From Erythrophleum ivorense (lineage: Eukaryota > Streptophyta > Magnoliopsida > Fabales > Fabaceae), in the NCBI GenBank assembly GCA_026724425.1, contig JAIUCV010000283.1, forward strand, positions 186,001-250,000: a stretch of DNA of 64,000 nucleotides. Reading direction: 5' to 3'. Below are positions 45,913 to 55,481 of this stretch, piece after piece; the first letter of the stretch is position 1; each line of letters starts with the position of its first letter. The position numbers and the translations under genes were made by a program. The notes below the pieces were generated by a model, which saw only the letters and a program-made list of their open reading frames with translations, had not been told where the DNA came from and did not search any database.

Positions 45913-47322
45913 CTAACGATTAGCAGCAAGATAAGCCAAGAAAGAATCAACATAACGATCTTGCCTATCCATGTCTCCAAACACTCCCTTCATCTCCTTC
46001 ACATTCTCTCTATAAACCTTTCCTTCTTCATCTTCCATTACCAATCTCAACGACTTAGCAACACTTTCTTTAGTGAAGAAACCTTCCGTCTCATCCCGAG
46101 GGATCATATACCCAATTTTCTTGTCTTCTACGACTCTGGCATTTAACCCCTGGTCGTAAACAAAGACCAGCATCGCCATCGGTTTAGAAAACCGGACAGC
46201 CTCAATTATTGTTCCCCAACCGGGATGAGTCAGAACCAAACCGATCGAATCGTGGCTCAGTGTTCTCAATTGCTCAACCCAACCTCTCCACACCATCCCT
46301 CTCTCCTTGGTCCGCTCTTCGAACCCTTCCGGAAGCTCGACCGGTTCGGTATCCCACGGACCGCGTCGAGTCTTTAACACCCAAAAGAAAGGTAAACCGG
46401 AAAGCTCTAAACCGAGAGCGATTGCGTTTAGCTCGGTCTGACTCGGTTTAGCTTCTGAACCGAAAGCCACGTAAACTACAGATTTTGATTTCCGTGAGTC
46501 CAACCAACGTTTGATAGATAGCCACGTGTCGGTATCCTCGTACTTTTCTTCCGGTTTAGGAGGCAAAACTCCCACCGGTATAACCGGTTTCCGGTGAAGA
46601 TCTTGTATAAGTCCCAGCCACTCGGCTTCATACTCGTAACAGCTTCGTACGGCGATAACGTCACAACCGTCGATTACGCCAGCGGCACGGTGAACGTCGG
46701 GAACATTCCCTTCGGTAGTCTCCGCCATAAATCCTTTGAAAATGTATCGACACTCGAATAACTTAAAAGCTACATGAGTTTCGAATGGGACCCACTTCGG
46801 CGGCTTCATAAAGTCCGCCGGAGAAGTACGGTACTCCTCGAATCCCGGCGGTTTGAGAATCCCGAGAGTTGCGCCGTTAAAAGCGCTGAAGAATCCTGTT
46901 TTGATTCCGAGGCGGCGAGAGATTGGAGGAAGCCAATACGCAGCAAAATCTTGAAGAACCCAATCGGGTTTCGAAGACTCTAGAAATTCCGTCACCGGCG
47001 TTTTCAATCCGTCAAAGGCTATTTTCAAATACGGTATGAGCTCGAAAGGCACGTCGGTGGTGGCTTCTCCGTCCTTCAGGAGTTTGTTGTCTACGCCACC
47101 GGAAAGAGGGAGCTTGATGAAGTTGATGGCGGATGAGAGATTCTCCGGCAACCGTGGTAGGAGACGGTCGATGTTACGTGGAGTGGAGAGGAATGAAACG
47201 GTGTGACCTTTCAGAGCCATGAGCTTGGAGAGCTCGAAATATGGAACCATGTGGCCAAAGGCTAGCCATGGAAACATTGCCACGTGGAGCTTTGATCCAT
47301 TGTTATCTTTAACCTTTTCCAT
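45913..47322 (-). CDS. UGT91A1: UGT91A1-type UDP-glycosyltransferase, copy E
   Basis: Single exon, 469 residues, starting MEKVKDNNGSKLHVA; the two extra residues fall in the SGGVDNKLLKDGE loop. H24 (FGHM), the Asp at about 125 (LQDF) and the complete PSPG box (WVEQ..., LTHPGWGTIIEA, YDQ) are intact. It is the most diverged of the four full-length copies in its N-terminal, acceptor-facing half. It stands in the position and orientation (UGT minus, then tRNA, then NIC1 plus) that I take to be ancestral. A TATAAAA lies about 50 bp upstream (47373-47379, minus strand). Probably functional. Confidence 0.94.
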   Translation of the reverse strand: MEKVKDNNGSKLHVAMFPWLAFGHMVPYFELSKLMALKGHTVSFLSTPRNIDRLLPRLPENLSSAINFIKLPLSGGVDNKLLKDGEATTDVPFELIPYLKIAFDGLKTPVTEFLESSKPDWVLQDFAAYWLPPISRRLGIKTGFFSAFNGATLGILKPPGFEEYRTSPADFMKPPKWVPFETHVAFKLFECRYIFKGFMAETTEGNVPDVHRAAGVIDGCDVIAVRSCYEYEAEWLGLIQDLHRKPVIPVGVLPPKPEEKYEDTDTWLSIKRWLDSRKSKSVVYVAFGSEAKPSQTELNAIALGLELSGLPFFWVLKTRRGPWDTEPVELPEGFEERTKERGMVWRGWVEQLRTLSHDSIGLVLTHPGWGTIIEAVRFSKPMAMLVFVYDQGLNARVVEDKKIGYMIPRDETEGFFTKESVAKSLRLVMEDEEGKVYRENVKEMKGVFGDMDRQDRYVDSFLAYLAANR

Positions 47323-47696
47323 TGGAACTAGTTAAAACTAGAGATTATCCATTGTCAGTGACTACCGACTTCTTTTATAGTCTCACTATGTTATTTAGTA
47401 CTATACGTGAAAACTATACGTGTTGTAGGTCAGATTAACGGCTGCGATTAAGTTGGTAGGTAAGATTTGTGGTTGTTATTAAATGCAACAAACTTTTTTT
47501 GTTTTTTTTTCTTTTTGTCGACAAATGCAACAAACTTAACACATACAGCCGACATCGTTTGCAGAAAACGTTTCCTTTTTTTTCTTTTGGTCGAAAAAGT
47601 TGTCTATCGAATTATATTGATATGTATGATGAAAAATTGTGTGTAAAATAAGAATAACGTAATATACAGATGTTTCTTACGTAAAATTGTATACCC
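47323..47696. other. promoter of UGT copy E and duplicated spacer
   Basis: From about 47520 the sequence parallels the 3' flank of copy D (44560-44700): ACAGCCGACATC, GGTCGAAAAAGTTGTCT and AGATGTTTC occur in the same order. It is the left part of the duplicated UGT-tRNA-NIC1 spacer. Confidence 0.7.
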
Positions 47697-48437
47697 TCTA
47701 TATATTAAAACATGAACATTGGAGACCAATACTAATGTGTCACTCTCACAATTTTTCTTTAACTTATTTTTATTCTTTATTTATTTATTTATTTCATATC
47801 ATTTGCCAAACACGTTTATTTCCGTTATTACCTATTTTAAATATTATAATTCTCATAACCAAACATAATTATATATTTTTAAATTTACCAAAAGTAATTA
47901 TTTCAAAAAATGTTAAATCTTTCAGTTAAATTCATTTTTATTTTTACTTTAAAAATCAATAAGCATGTAAAATATTTAATCACATTTTATAGTTTACATA
48001 TCAAATTAAAGGCAATATATCACAAATTTATATGATTATGTATACTCTCTGTATCCCAAAATATAAGCAATTTTCATTTTAAAATTAACAAAGGGGAGAT
48101 GCTTATATTTTGGGACAGAGTAAGTATGATTTATTTGTTATTGAACAAAAAAAATTGTTTATTTAAATTATTTAGTAGGTGAAATACATTTTTATTCAAA
48201 TTTAAATATACATAACCAAATCTCTCATTTCATATAGTAATTCTCGCTGTATTAATTTTTTTAACTTAAACAATAAACTATTGTTTAGAATTATATCACG
48301 GGTAAAATACATTATACTTACAAAACAATAATAGAATATATACAATCACCATTAAACAATTAAACCATATTTTTTAACTAAAATTATATTAATTTAATTT
48401 TACTTCGTAATCATGTCATCTCCGGGCATTATTCTAG
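47697..48437 (+). mobile_element. non-autonomous Helitron, about 741 bp
   Basis: Starts TCTATATATTAAAAC and ends CCGGGCATTATTCTAG followed by T. The terminal hairpin is degraded and the base before TC is C rather than A, so confidence is moderate. Support comes from the paralogous spacer near 44740, which lacks this segment: there, GATAATGAAATATG continues directly where here TGGTGATGAAATATG follows the CTAG. Confidence 0.6.
48045..48120. mobile_element. Stowaway-like MITE, internally deleted (76 bp)
   Basis: Terminal inverted repeats CTCTCTGTATCCCAAAATAT and its imperfect complement ATATTTTGGGACAGAG are flanked by TA on both sides (48043-48044, 48121-48122), matching Stowaway/mariner MITEs. 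It is nested in the Helitron at 47697-48437. Confidence 0.8.
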
Positions 48438-48603
48438 TGGTGATGAAATATGTAAACTAACAAAAAAATTAATAGCCAAAAGTTTTAATCTCATAAAAAA
48501 TAAAAATAAAATCTTGAAAGGGCTCAGTGTAATATGGAAGTGTTATATAAATATTATAATGGGCTTATCTAGTTACGGCCCATAATCATGTTTTATATAT
48601 TTA

Positions 48604-48666
48604 TGGAGGTGCGGGGAATCGAAGCGAGCGCTCTACGCCTCTACCATATGAGTGAGCTACACCCCC
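48604..48666 (-). pseudogene. tRNA-Ala pseudogene
   Basis: Paralogue of the tRNA at 44911-44983. Both acceptor-stem halves remain (GGGGGTG... and ...CACCTCCA). The 3' half of the anticodon arm, the variable loop and the T-stem 5' side are gone: sequence jumps from the TTCG of the anticodon loop to the TTCG of the T loop. Short insertions also disrupt the D-arm region (GTAGCTCACTCATATGG). It cannot fold or decode. Confidence 0.93.
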
Positions 48667-48856
48667 GAACGATAAAGGTATTATTCGTTACAAGGAGAAG
48701 TCAAACTCGAAAACCAGAAAATTGTCTAATATAAAATTGGAATCTTTGATCGAAACACAGAAGACTAATCCCAAATTTCTGATTTTTCTTGCCCCTCTTT
48801 CTCTTTCATTCTGCTTTTTGAGGGGTTTTATAATTCTCTTCCAGAATCGTATCGAA

Positions 48857-50069
48857 ATGGCAAATGATGAATTAAAACTCGATCAGCTGAAGAAGGAGAT
48901 TCCAGTGGATGAAGAATCTCTGGTTTTGAATCCATACTCGGGCGTCGGTCTCGTCATCGTTGACGTCGTTAATGGATTTTGCACTGTTGGCTCGGGCAAT
49001 ATGGTTAGATTTTGCTTCTGTGTTCTAATTTCTCCAAGAAATCTGGAACTTTGATTGATTTTGATGTAGTTTTCGTTTTTGTTTTCTTCATGTCTACCAA
49101 GTGTTTGCGATATTGCTTCAGTCAGTCATACGTTTTTGAAATTGTTCGTTTTGTAATTCCACAGGCTCCTACAAAGCATAACGAACAGATATCGAAAATG
49201 GTGGAGGAATCTGCCAAGATTGCTAGAGAATTCTGCAATCGGAAATGGCCGGTTTTCGCGTTTATCGACTCTCATCATCCTGATATTCCGGAGAATCCGT
49301 ATCCTCCTCATTGTATCATAGGAACTGAAGAAGCAGAACTTGTTCCTGGTAAATTTTGCTCTTTCATAGTCTTGTTAGATTCTTAAAACGAGTGAGACAG
49401 TCTCTTGACTTCTTTTGATAATCAATTCAGCTCTGAAATGGCTTGAGAGTGAGGACTGTGCCACTCTTAGGCGAAAGGATTGCATTGATGGGTTTGTGGG
49501 TTCGATGGAGAATGATGGTTCTAATGTTTTTGTGGATTGGGTTAAGGAAAAACAGATTAAAGTCGTAAGTTTTTTCCTTTTTTGATAATATGATGGATTA
49601 TTTTTTAAACAAGTTCAGTTCTTTTTAGGCAGATCTTGAACTTACTTGAGACATCCCTATGTTTTGGGAATTTTAAGATTGTGGTTGTAGGTATTTGCAC
49701 AGACATATGTGTGTTTGATTTTGTCGCTACTGCACTCTCTGCTCGAAACCACGGTGTTCTGCATCCTCTAGAAGATGTGGTGGTTTACTCTCATGCCTGC
49801 GCCACTTACGACCTTCCTCTTCACGTTGCGAAAGACATCATTGGCGCTCTGGCTCATCCTCAGGTATTTAGTAACTCTGGTGAAAAGTCTGATGCTTCTG
49901 AAATTTAGCATTGTTTGGTTATTTTTATTTTGGTGACTTTTAACAGGCTCAGCTTCTTATTCCTCTGTTTTGTATTTCTTTGTACCAGGAGTTGATGCAC
50001 CATGTAGGTCTATACATGGCTAAAGGAAGAGGAGCTAAGGTAGTCTCTGATATTTCTTTTGATACTTGA
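48857..50069 (+). CDS. NIC1: nicotinamidase (NAD salvage)
   Basis: Five exons: 48857-49003, 49165-49348, 49431-49564, 49678-49863, 49989-50069; 243 residues. An isochorismatase-fold hydrolase that deamidates nicotinamide to nicotinate in the NAD salvage cycle. The catalytic triad is visible: Asp36 (VIVDVVNGF), Lys126 (RRKDCIDGF) and Cys162 (VVGICTDIC). The metal-site residues D84 and H86 are in FIDSHHPD. The start ATG is preceded by TATCGAA. The exon 4 acceptor TTTTAAG|ATT is weak but needed to keep IVVVGICTD. It faces NET2D tail-to-tail. In Arabidopsis, NIC1 affects ABA and NAD levels. Two fragments of this gene lie in the UGT cluster. Confidence 0.94.
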
Positions 50070-50713
50070 AAGACTTATATCGTTAGAGAAATTCATCATT
50101 TTTGATATGTGAGTATTTCGGTAGGCGAGTGATTGGTTATCTTCTTGTTGAGTTTTCCTTTTTTTTTTGCCCTGTATATTGTTCATGAAGCTTGTTTGCT
50201 TAAAGATCAACTCTTATGTATACTGTTTCAGAATGACAATACCATCTTTTTAAATGAAATGTTTAGTCTGATTTTACACTGAGTTTTTGGGAGATAGTGG
50301 CTTTTAGAGTCTTAGCATACCACAACTATATATATTGTCTATTTTTGGGTCATCATGCAAACACAGATTAACAAATAAAATCACACTCTATTTCCTGTAA
50401 TGGTTCTTGACATACAACTTTTGAAGAAGAAAATGGCAAAAACCTGGGAGATATTCCTCTTGCTTCACCAGTTACAAGCTGTGAACAATCTACAATACTC
50501 GAAAAAGGATAACCAACACACAAAACTGTTGTTTCAATCTCGCAAACCAAAAAAAAAGGAGATGGGGGATAAAAAGGGTCAATCTCCCCAGGGAAATACA
50601 GGTAAAAAGAAGATGAATGAATCAAATCCTCCATGAATCTGATAAGTTACAGTATATGAATCAATTAACTCTCTGGATGGTATGTAATTATATAATATGT
50701 AAATATATGTTAC
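50070..50713. other. convergent 3' flanks of NIC1 and NET2D
   Basis: Tail-to-tail intergenic region. The open frames here (for example 50400-50636) lack splice context or recognisable product. Confidence 0.5.
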
Positions 50714-53703
50714 CTATGTAGAATTCTTCATCTTTCTATATAGTGAAGGATGCATGCAGGAGAATATCGAAGGCTTTGCTCTCTTCTGTTTGGAGCCAAA
50801 GATGAATGACCTTAAGGGAACTCTTGAGCGACTATCCGAATGCTGGAGATCAAGATCGGATTTCTTCGAACCCGAAAGACCAAACTCCTCGCTTAGCTTT
50901 CCTAAAGTCTTGTCAACCTCGAGTTGAAGCGTGGTAATGTGATCTAACCCGGCCTGTAACTCATCTGCCACTTTGTTGTTCTCCTGCTTCATGTTCAACA
51001 CCTCACCTTGAAATTTAGCAGCTTGATAGCTCGTGAATCTGAAATCATCGTCTTCAGCACTAGACTTGAGGGCTTTTGTTATCTCCTCCTGTATGTTACA
51101 CAGCGACTCGAATCTTGATTTCAGTTCCTCTTTCAAGGATGCACCTTTCTCCAGCCACAGACCCAGGTCTGTGTTTATTTCCCTTAAGTGTGAAAAAAGT
51201 GGTCTAACATCTGATCTCAGAGCATATTTAGCTGTGCTGCTTCCATCTTGCTTTCTTCTTTGCTCGAGCTTTGATATCTCGCCTTGTAGATCTTCGATTG
51301 ATGTATCGTAGCTCTGTATCTGTCCAAATGCTGTGCTGAACCTTAACCAGAAATCCAAATTCTCCTCTAGAAGCTCATCAATATTCAACCTGAACTGTTC
51401 CTCAACCAGGGACATGTTCACGTTTTCTGCAGCCATGAATCCGATGGAATAGTCGTCGTTTGAATAGTCATTACTATCTCCAAGACCCTTTTGCAGGAGG
51501 TTCATCTTTTCTCTTAGTAGCTTGATCTCATCATCTTTTGTTGCGTTCTCTGTCTTCATCTTTGTTTTTGTTTCATCCAAAGTTTTCTTCATGTCCTTGT
51601 AGTTCCTGAGAATAGTCGTATACTCTGTTAGCAAGTGCTTTTCTCTATTTTCCATTCCCTTCATGAACATCTCTTTCCAATCTGGTTCACTTTCTTTCTC
51701 CTTTTGATCCTCTTGTTGTTCGGCATTGACAGCGGCGTCAGATTCTTTAGAAGATATCTGCTTCTCCAAAACATTGTCAAGAACAGAATCTGTCTTGTCA
51801 ATACCAGCCTCCTTCTCTAATCCATTATCAAGAACAGTCTCTGTTTCCTCAAATGTAACATGCTTCTCTGAAGCAGAATCTACTTTTTCAGTAGATTCCA
51901 AAACAACTTCTTGACTTTTACTTGGGATGATGATATCTTCAGCAACTGTTGTCGCATCGCGGGTCTGTTCAGAGCTTTCACTCTTCTCAGCTTCTTCTTT
52001 CTTCTCCTCGGCCATTGCCTCTCCAGAAACATCTAAACTCTTCTTCTCAGCTTCCAGATCTTTCTCCGGTTCCATTTTCATCGCCAAGTTATCAGACTCG
52101 CTCTCTGGTTTCTCTCCCTGCAACTTCCCACCAGAGAGGTTATCAAGATTATTGCATGCTTCATCAAAATGTGTATGCAGATTGGTACTCTTCTCCATAA
52201 CATTTCTGTCCAAATCCTGCAACGCCTTGAGTTTCTCCTCCATTTCCTTCAGCTTCTTCCTCAGATCACTCTTGTCGTCTGCTAACACAGCCTTATCGGT
52301 TTCAAGACTACTGATCTGTGTCTGAAGACCGTTGGTCTCGTTTCTCAATCTCTGTATCAAAGCAGTCTGCGAAGAAACCGCACTCTCCAAGTTAATCACT
52401 TTGTTCACAAGCTCATCTACTTTCTCAGCCATCTCTACCCCGGTGAGCGAAGAATTCACACCGGACTCGAAATGTTCTCTAATCTTCTCTTTCACAGATT
52501 CCAACTCTTTCTTCTTCCTAGTCATCTCTTTCATCTCATGCTCCAACTCTTCTGTCCTTCTAACTTCATCACCACCATCGTCTTTCGCAAAGACGACACT
52601 TTCTTCCCCAAGAAACTGACTCGCCATTGATCTCAGCTTCTCTTTAGACTCCTGAATCTTCATATGCTCTTCTCTAGCTTCTTCATAAGACTTCTCTTGC
52701 TTCTCCTGCAACTCCACTAGCTTCTCCTGACACGACTTTATCGCTGTCTCGGTCATCAATCTCCGAGCTTCATCGTCTTCAATGGCAACACTCTCACCAA
52801 ACTCATCCTGCAAACCACAAATCCTATCTTGTTTCTCCTTAATACCCTTTTCAAACTCCCAATACTTTGACAAACCTCGCTCGTAAGAGCTCTTAACAAA
52901 CTCTTTCTCCGTCTGCAACGACAAAATCTCTTTCTGCAACTTATCAATCTCTCCCATCGCCTCGGGCTTGCTCAAACCCGAGCTCTTAACAACCACATTC
53001 GCCGAACCGCCCGTGTACTTCATAGACTTCCTCGGCTGAAGCTTCTTCGTAGCCACTTTAACCGCGCTCTTGAAGTCCTTAACAGGCAGTTTAGGAACAT
53101 TGGGGACATTAGCACCAGAAACATTCGACCTTTTCGCGAATTTAGACATTGAATCGTCGTCATCGTCCATTGCAAAGTTTGGGACTTGATCAGGGAAAAC
53201 AGAGGCAATTGTCGTGTTTGCATTTTGAAGCTCTGTTGAAATATGATCGTAACGCTCAGCTAAAGCTCTATAAGCTCTGTATGATTCTTCGACAAAGCTT
53301 ATGAGCTCTGGTCTCTTCTTGTAATACATCTCTGCACGCTTCGCAAACGAATCTCCATCTTCTTGTAGAAGCTTCAACACGTATTGCACCTTCTCTTCGA
53401 TATCTGTAAATCCAAATTACAAAATAAATCAAAAGACTTTTCACAGCGATCATATATGTTTCTGATCTAGACAACCTTAAAAATCAGAAAGATCTAAACT
53501 TTTTGCTTAAAAGAGAAAAGGGTTTCAACAAAAACGAATCATACATTAACCTAAACGATCAAACAGATACATATGCATAGAGAGAGAGATTGATGAAAAT
53601 ATGAGAGACCTTGAAGGTTTTGTTCGAGCCATTTAGATTGTTTGGTTCGAATATGACTCGCCCACCACCATGAATAAGCATTACTCGCAGCTCTCTGCAG
53701 CAT
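50714..53703 (-). CDS. NET2D: NETWORKED 2-type actin-binding coiled-coil protein
   Basis: Exon 1 (53610-53703) encodes MLQRAASNAYSWWWASHIRT...; exon 2 (50714-53403) the rest; together 927 residues. The first 100 residues are the NAB domain (WWWASHI, then ALAERYDHIS), which binds F-actin. Most of the remainder is long coiled coil with acidic low-complexity stretches (EEKKEEAEKSESSEQ). The C-terminus is basic (SKQKRAKPSIFSCMHPSLYRKM). NET2 proteins act in pollen and pollen tubes at the actin-plasma membrane interface, where they partner with PRK receptor kinases. Older annotations call the family kinase-interacting (KIP1-like). The 227-bp first intron splits the NAB domain after codon 31, the usual place. 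The frames on the opposite strand (51033-52619) are shadows of the biased coiled-coil sequence. Confidence 0.92.
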
Positions 53704-55481
53704 CGTCTTCCTCTAGAAAAGTTATCAGACACAAATTATGATGATTTCAACTCTCATTCAAATTTCAGCGTGATCCTTTTTTCTCTCTCTCCTTCTCTCT
53801 CTAGATCTCAATAAGAAAAAAAAGGAAATTTTCCTGAGAAAGAAAGAGAAAATTTTCGGTTAAGGCTTAGACCCACAAAGAAAGTTGAGTTTTTTTTTTT
53901 CTTCTTTTTTTGGATCAAAAAAAAAAAAGTTTGGGATTGAGGAAAGAACGTGGAGCCTAATTAAGAAATGAATCAGCTTTTTACTTATTTCTCGGTAATG
54001 ACTTTTTTTATTAATCTCTCCTTTCTTGAGCTGAGCTGTTTGAATTTGATCATGGGTGGGAGCAAACATCGGTCTTCTTTTCTTTCTTTCTCCACCTAAT
54101 ATTTTTTGTAGAAGATTTTGTTTTTTTTTTCTTTCTTTTAAGACTATTTTTATTTATTTATTGCTGAATTTAATTGATATTTTGATTTCTGTGAATTTTT
54201 ATTACCAATTTTATAGTGCCAGACTGCCAGCGCGCGTCGTGGTCGGAGAAGTCAGAAGCATTCTCTCCGATTATTCTTCTGTGTCAAACGTTACAGAACA
54301 TGTCAGAATCAGAGATTAAAATATACTAATTTATTAATTCTGAGAAAGAATCTCAGCGAATGAACATTTGAAAATGTCTTCTTTTAGTGACATTATATTA
54401 TCAGTTTCTTAAACAAAAATATGTTTTAATCTTTATAAATAAAAAAATATGTTTAAGCAAGCAAAGCCTTTTTTCTTCTTCTTAATCATTAAGTAAAAAT
54501 TGAATCTTACAAAACCTGAATTTCTTTTTTGACGGTTTAACCATAAAACGGTCAAAGGTCGGTGTGACACGAACAGAAGAGAAACCGTCTTTCTTGTCCA
54601 AAGGATCTTGAAACTTCAAATCTTATCTCAGACCAAGATGAAGTAGTATTTTGTTATTCTTTTTCTTTACGACACCAAGATAGCGTGTGTGGTAGGCTAA
54701 TGATGATAATGTTCGGTCTTTTTGTAATGAAACTATAAAACTGTTCCTCTTGAAGAAAAGATCTACGTCTGGTAAACAAATACGAACTAGATTGATGATT
54801 TTTTTTTTTTTTTGTGGGCCGACATTTTAAAGCATATATATATATATATGTCTCACTTTCTTAGGCCTTAGATAGACCCAAAAGAGAAGTCTTCAAGAAT
54901 AACTGTTGTCAATCTACCGAATACCATATATTATTCATTTGTTGACGCTTGATCAAATTTTGAGTAAACAAAACAAAGAAAAATGACTTCGAATCAGCAA
55001 AATGATATTAGAATCTGAATTTTTTGTTTTATTTTGAGACCAGTGTGGTGTCTCCCAAGTAATTTCTAACGTTCAAGTTATAACTTTAGAGACTTCACAT
55101 GCATGTTGGTTTGGATAACTCTAGGTGAGATTAATGCGGAAAGTTAGTCACCAAAATGTACACAATATTCACGTGTCACGATCCAATACCTGATAAACGA
55201 AATTTACCCTTAACAGAGAAGATTGACAATCTAATTTCTACAATATTTCATTTACCAACTTACATCATTATGTCCATACAGTTTGATGGTGACAAAACAG
55301 AAATGCAGTGAAGATAGATAAGTGAAAGCCATAAAAGGAAAACCTCTTCATAAGACAGAGACTTACAACAAGCATATATGAAAATCTACTATTTAGACAT
55401 TGTCTCTTGTTATTACAGAGTTTAAAAAGATTTACTACATTCATCTCCTCACTCCATCAAGTTCTTTATATTGTTCCATCT
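53704..55481. other. NET2D promoter and SVP 3' flank
   Basis: Contains the NET2D leader (CT-rich near 53785-53803) and about 1.4 kb of AT-rich spacer. A (TA)n run lies at about 54835-54850. A CArG-like CCATAAAAGG lies at 55329-55338, downstream of SVP. No additional gene supported. Confidence 0.5.

Noticed and set aside
48604..48666. Second functional tRNA-Ala
   Set aside because: Anticodon arm and T-stem are deleted, so it was called a pseudogene.
51033..52619. Plus-strand Ser-rich open frames opposite NET2D
   Set aside because: Antisense shadows of Glu/Lys-rich coiled-coil codons.
55329..55338. CArG box CCATAAAAGG downstream of SVP
   Set aside because: A single CArG in AT-rich DNA is expected by chance, and it lies beyond the 3' end; not reported as regulatory.
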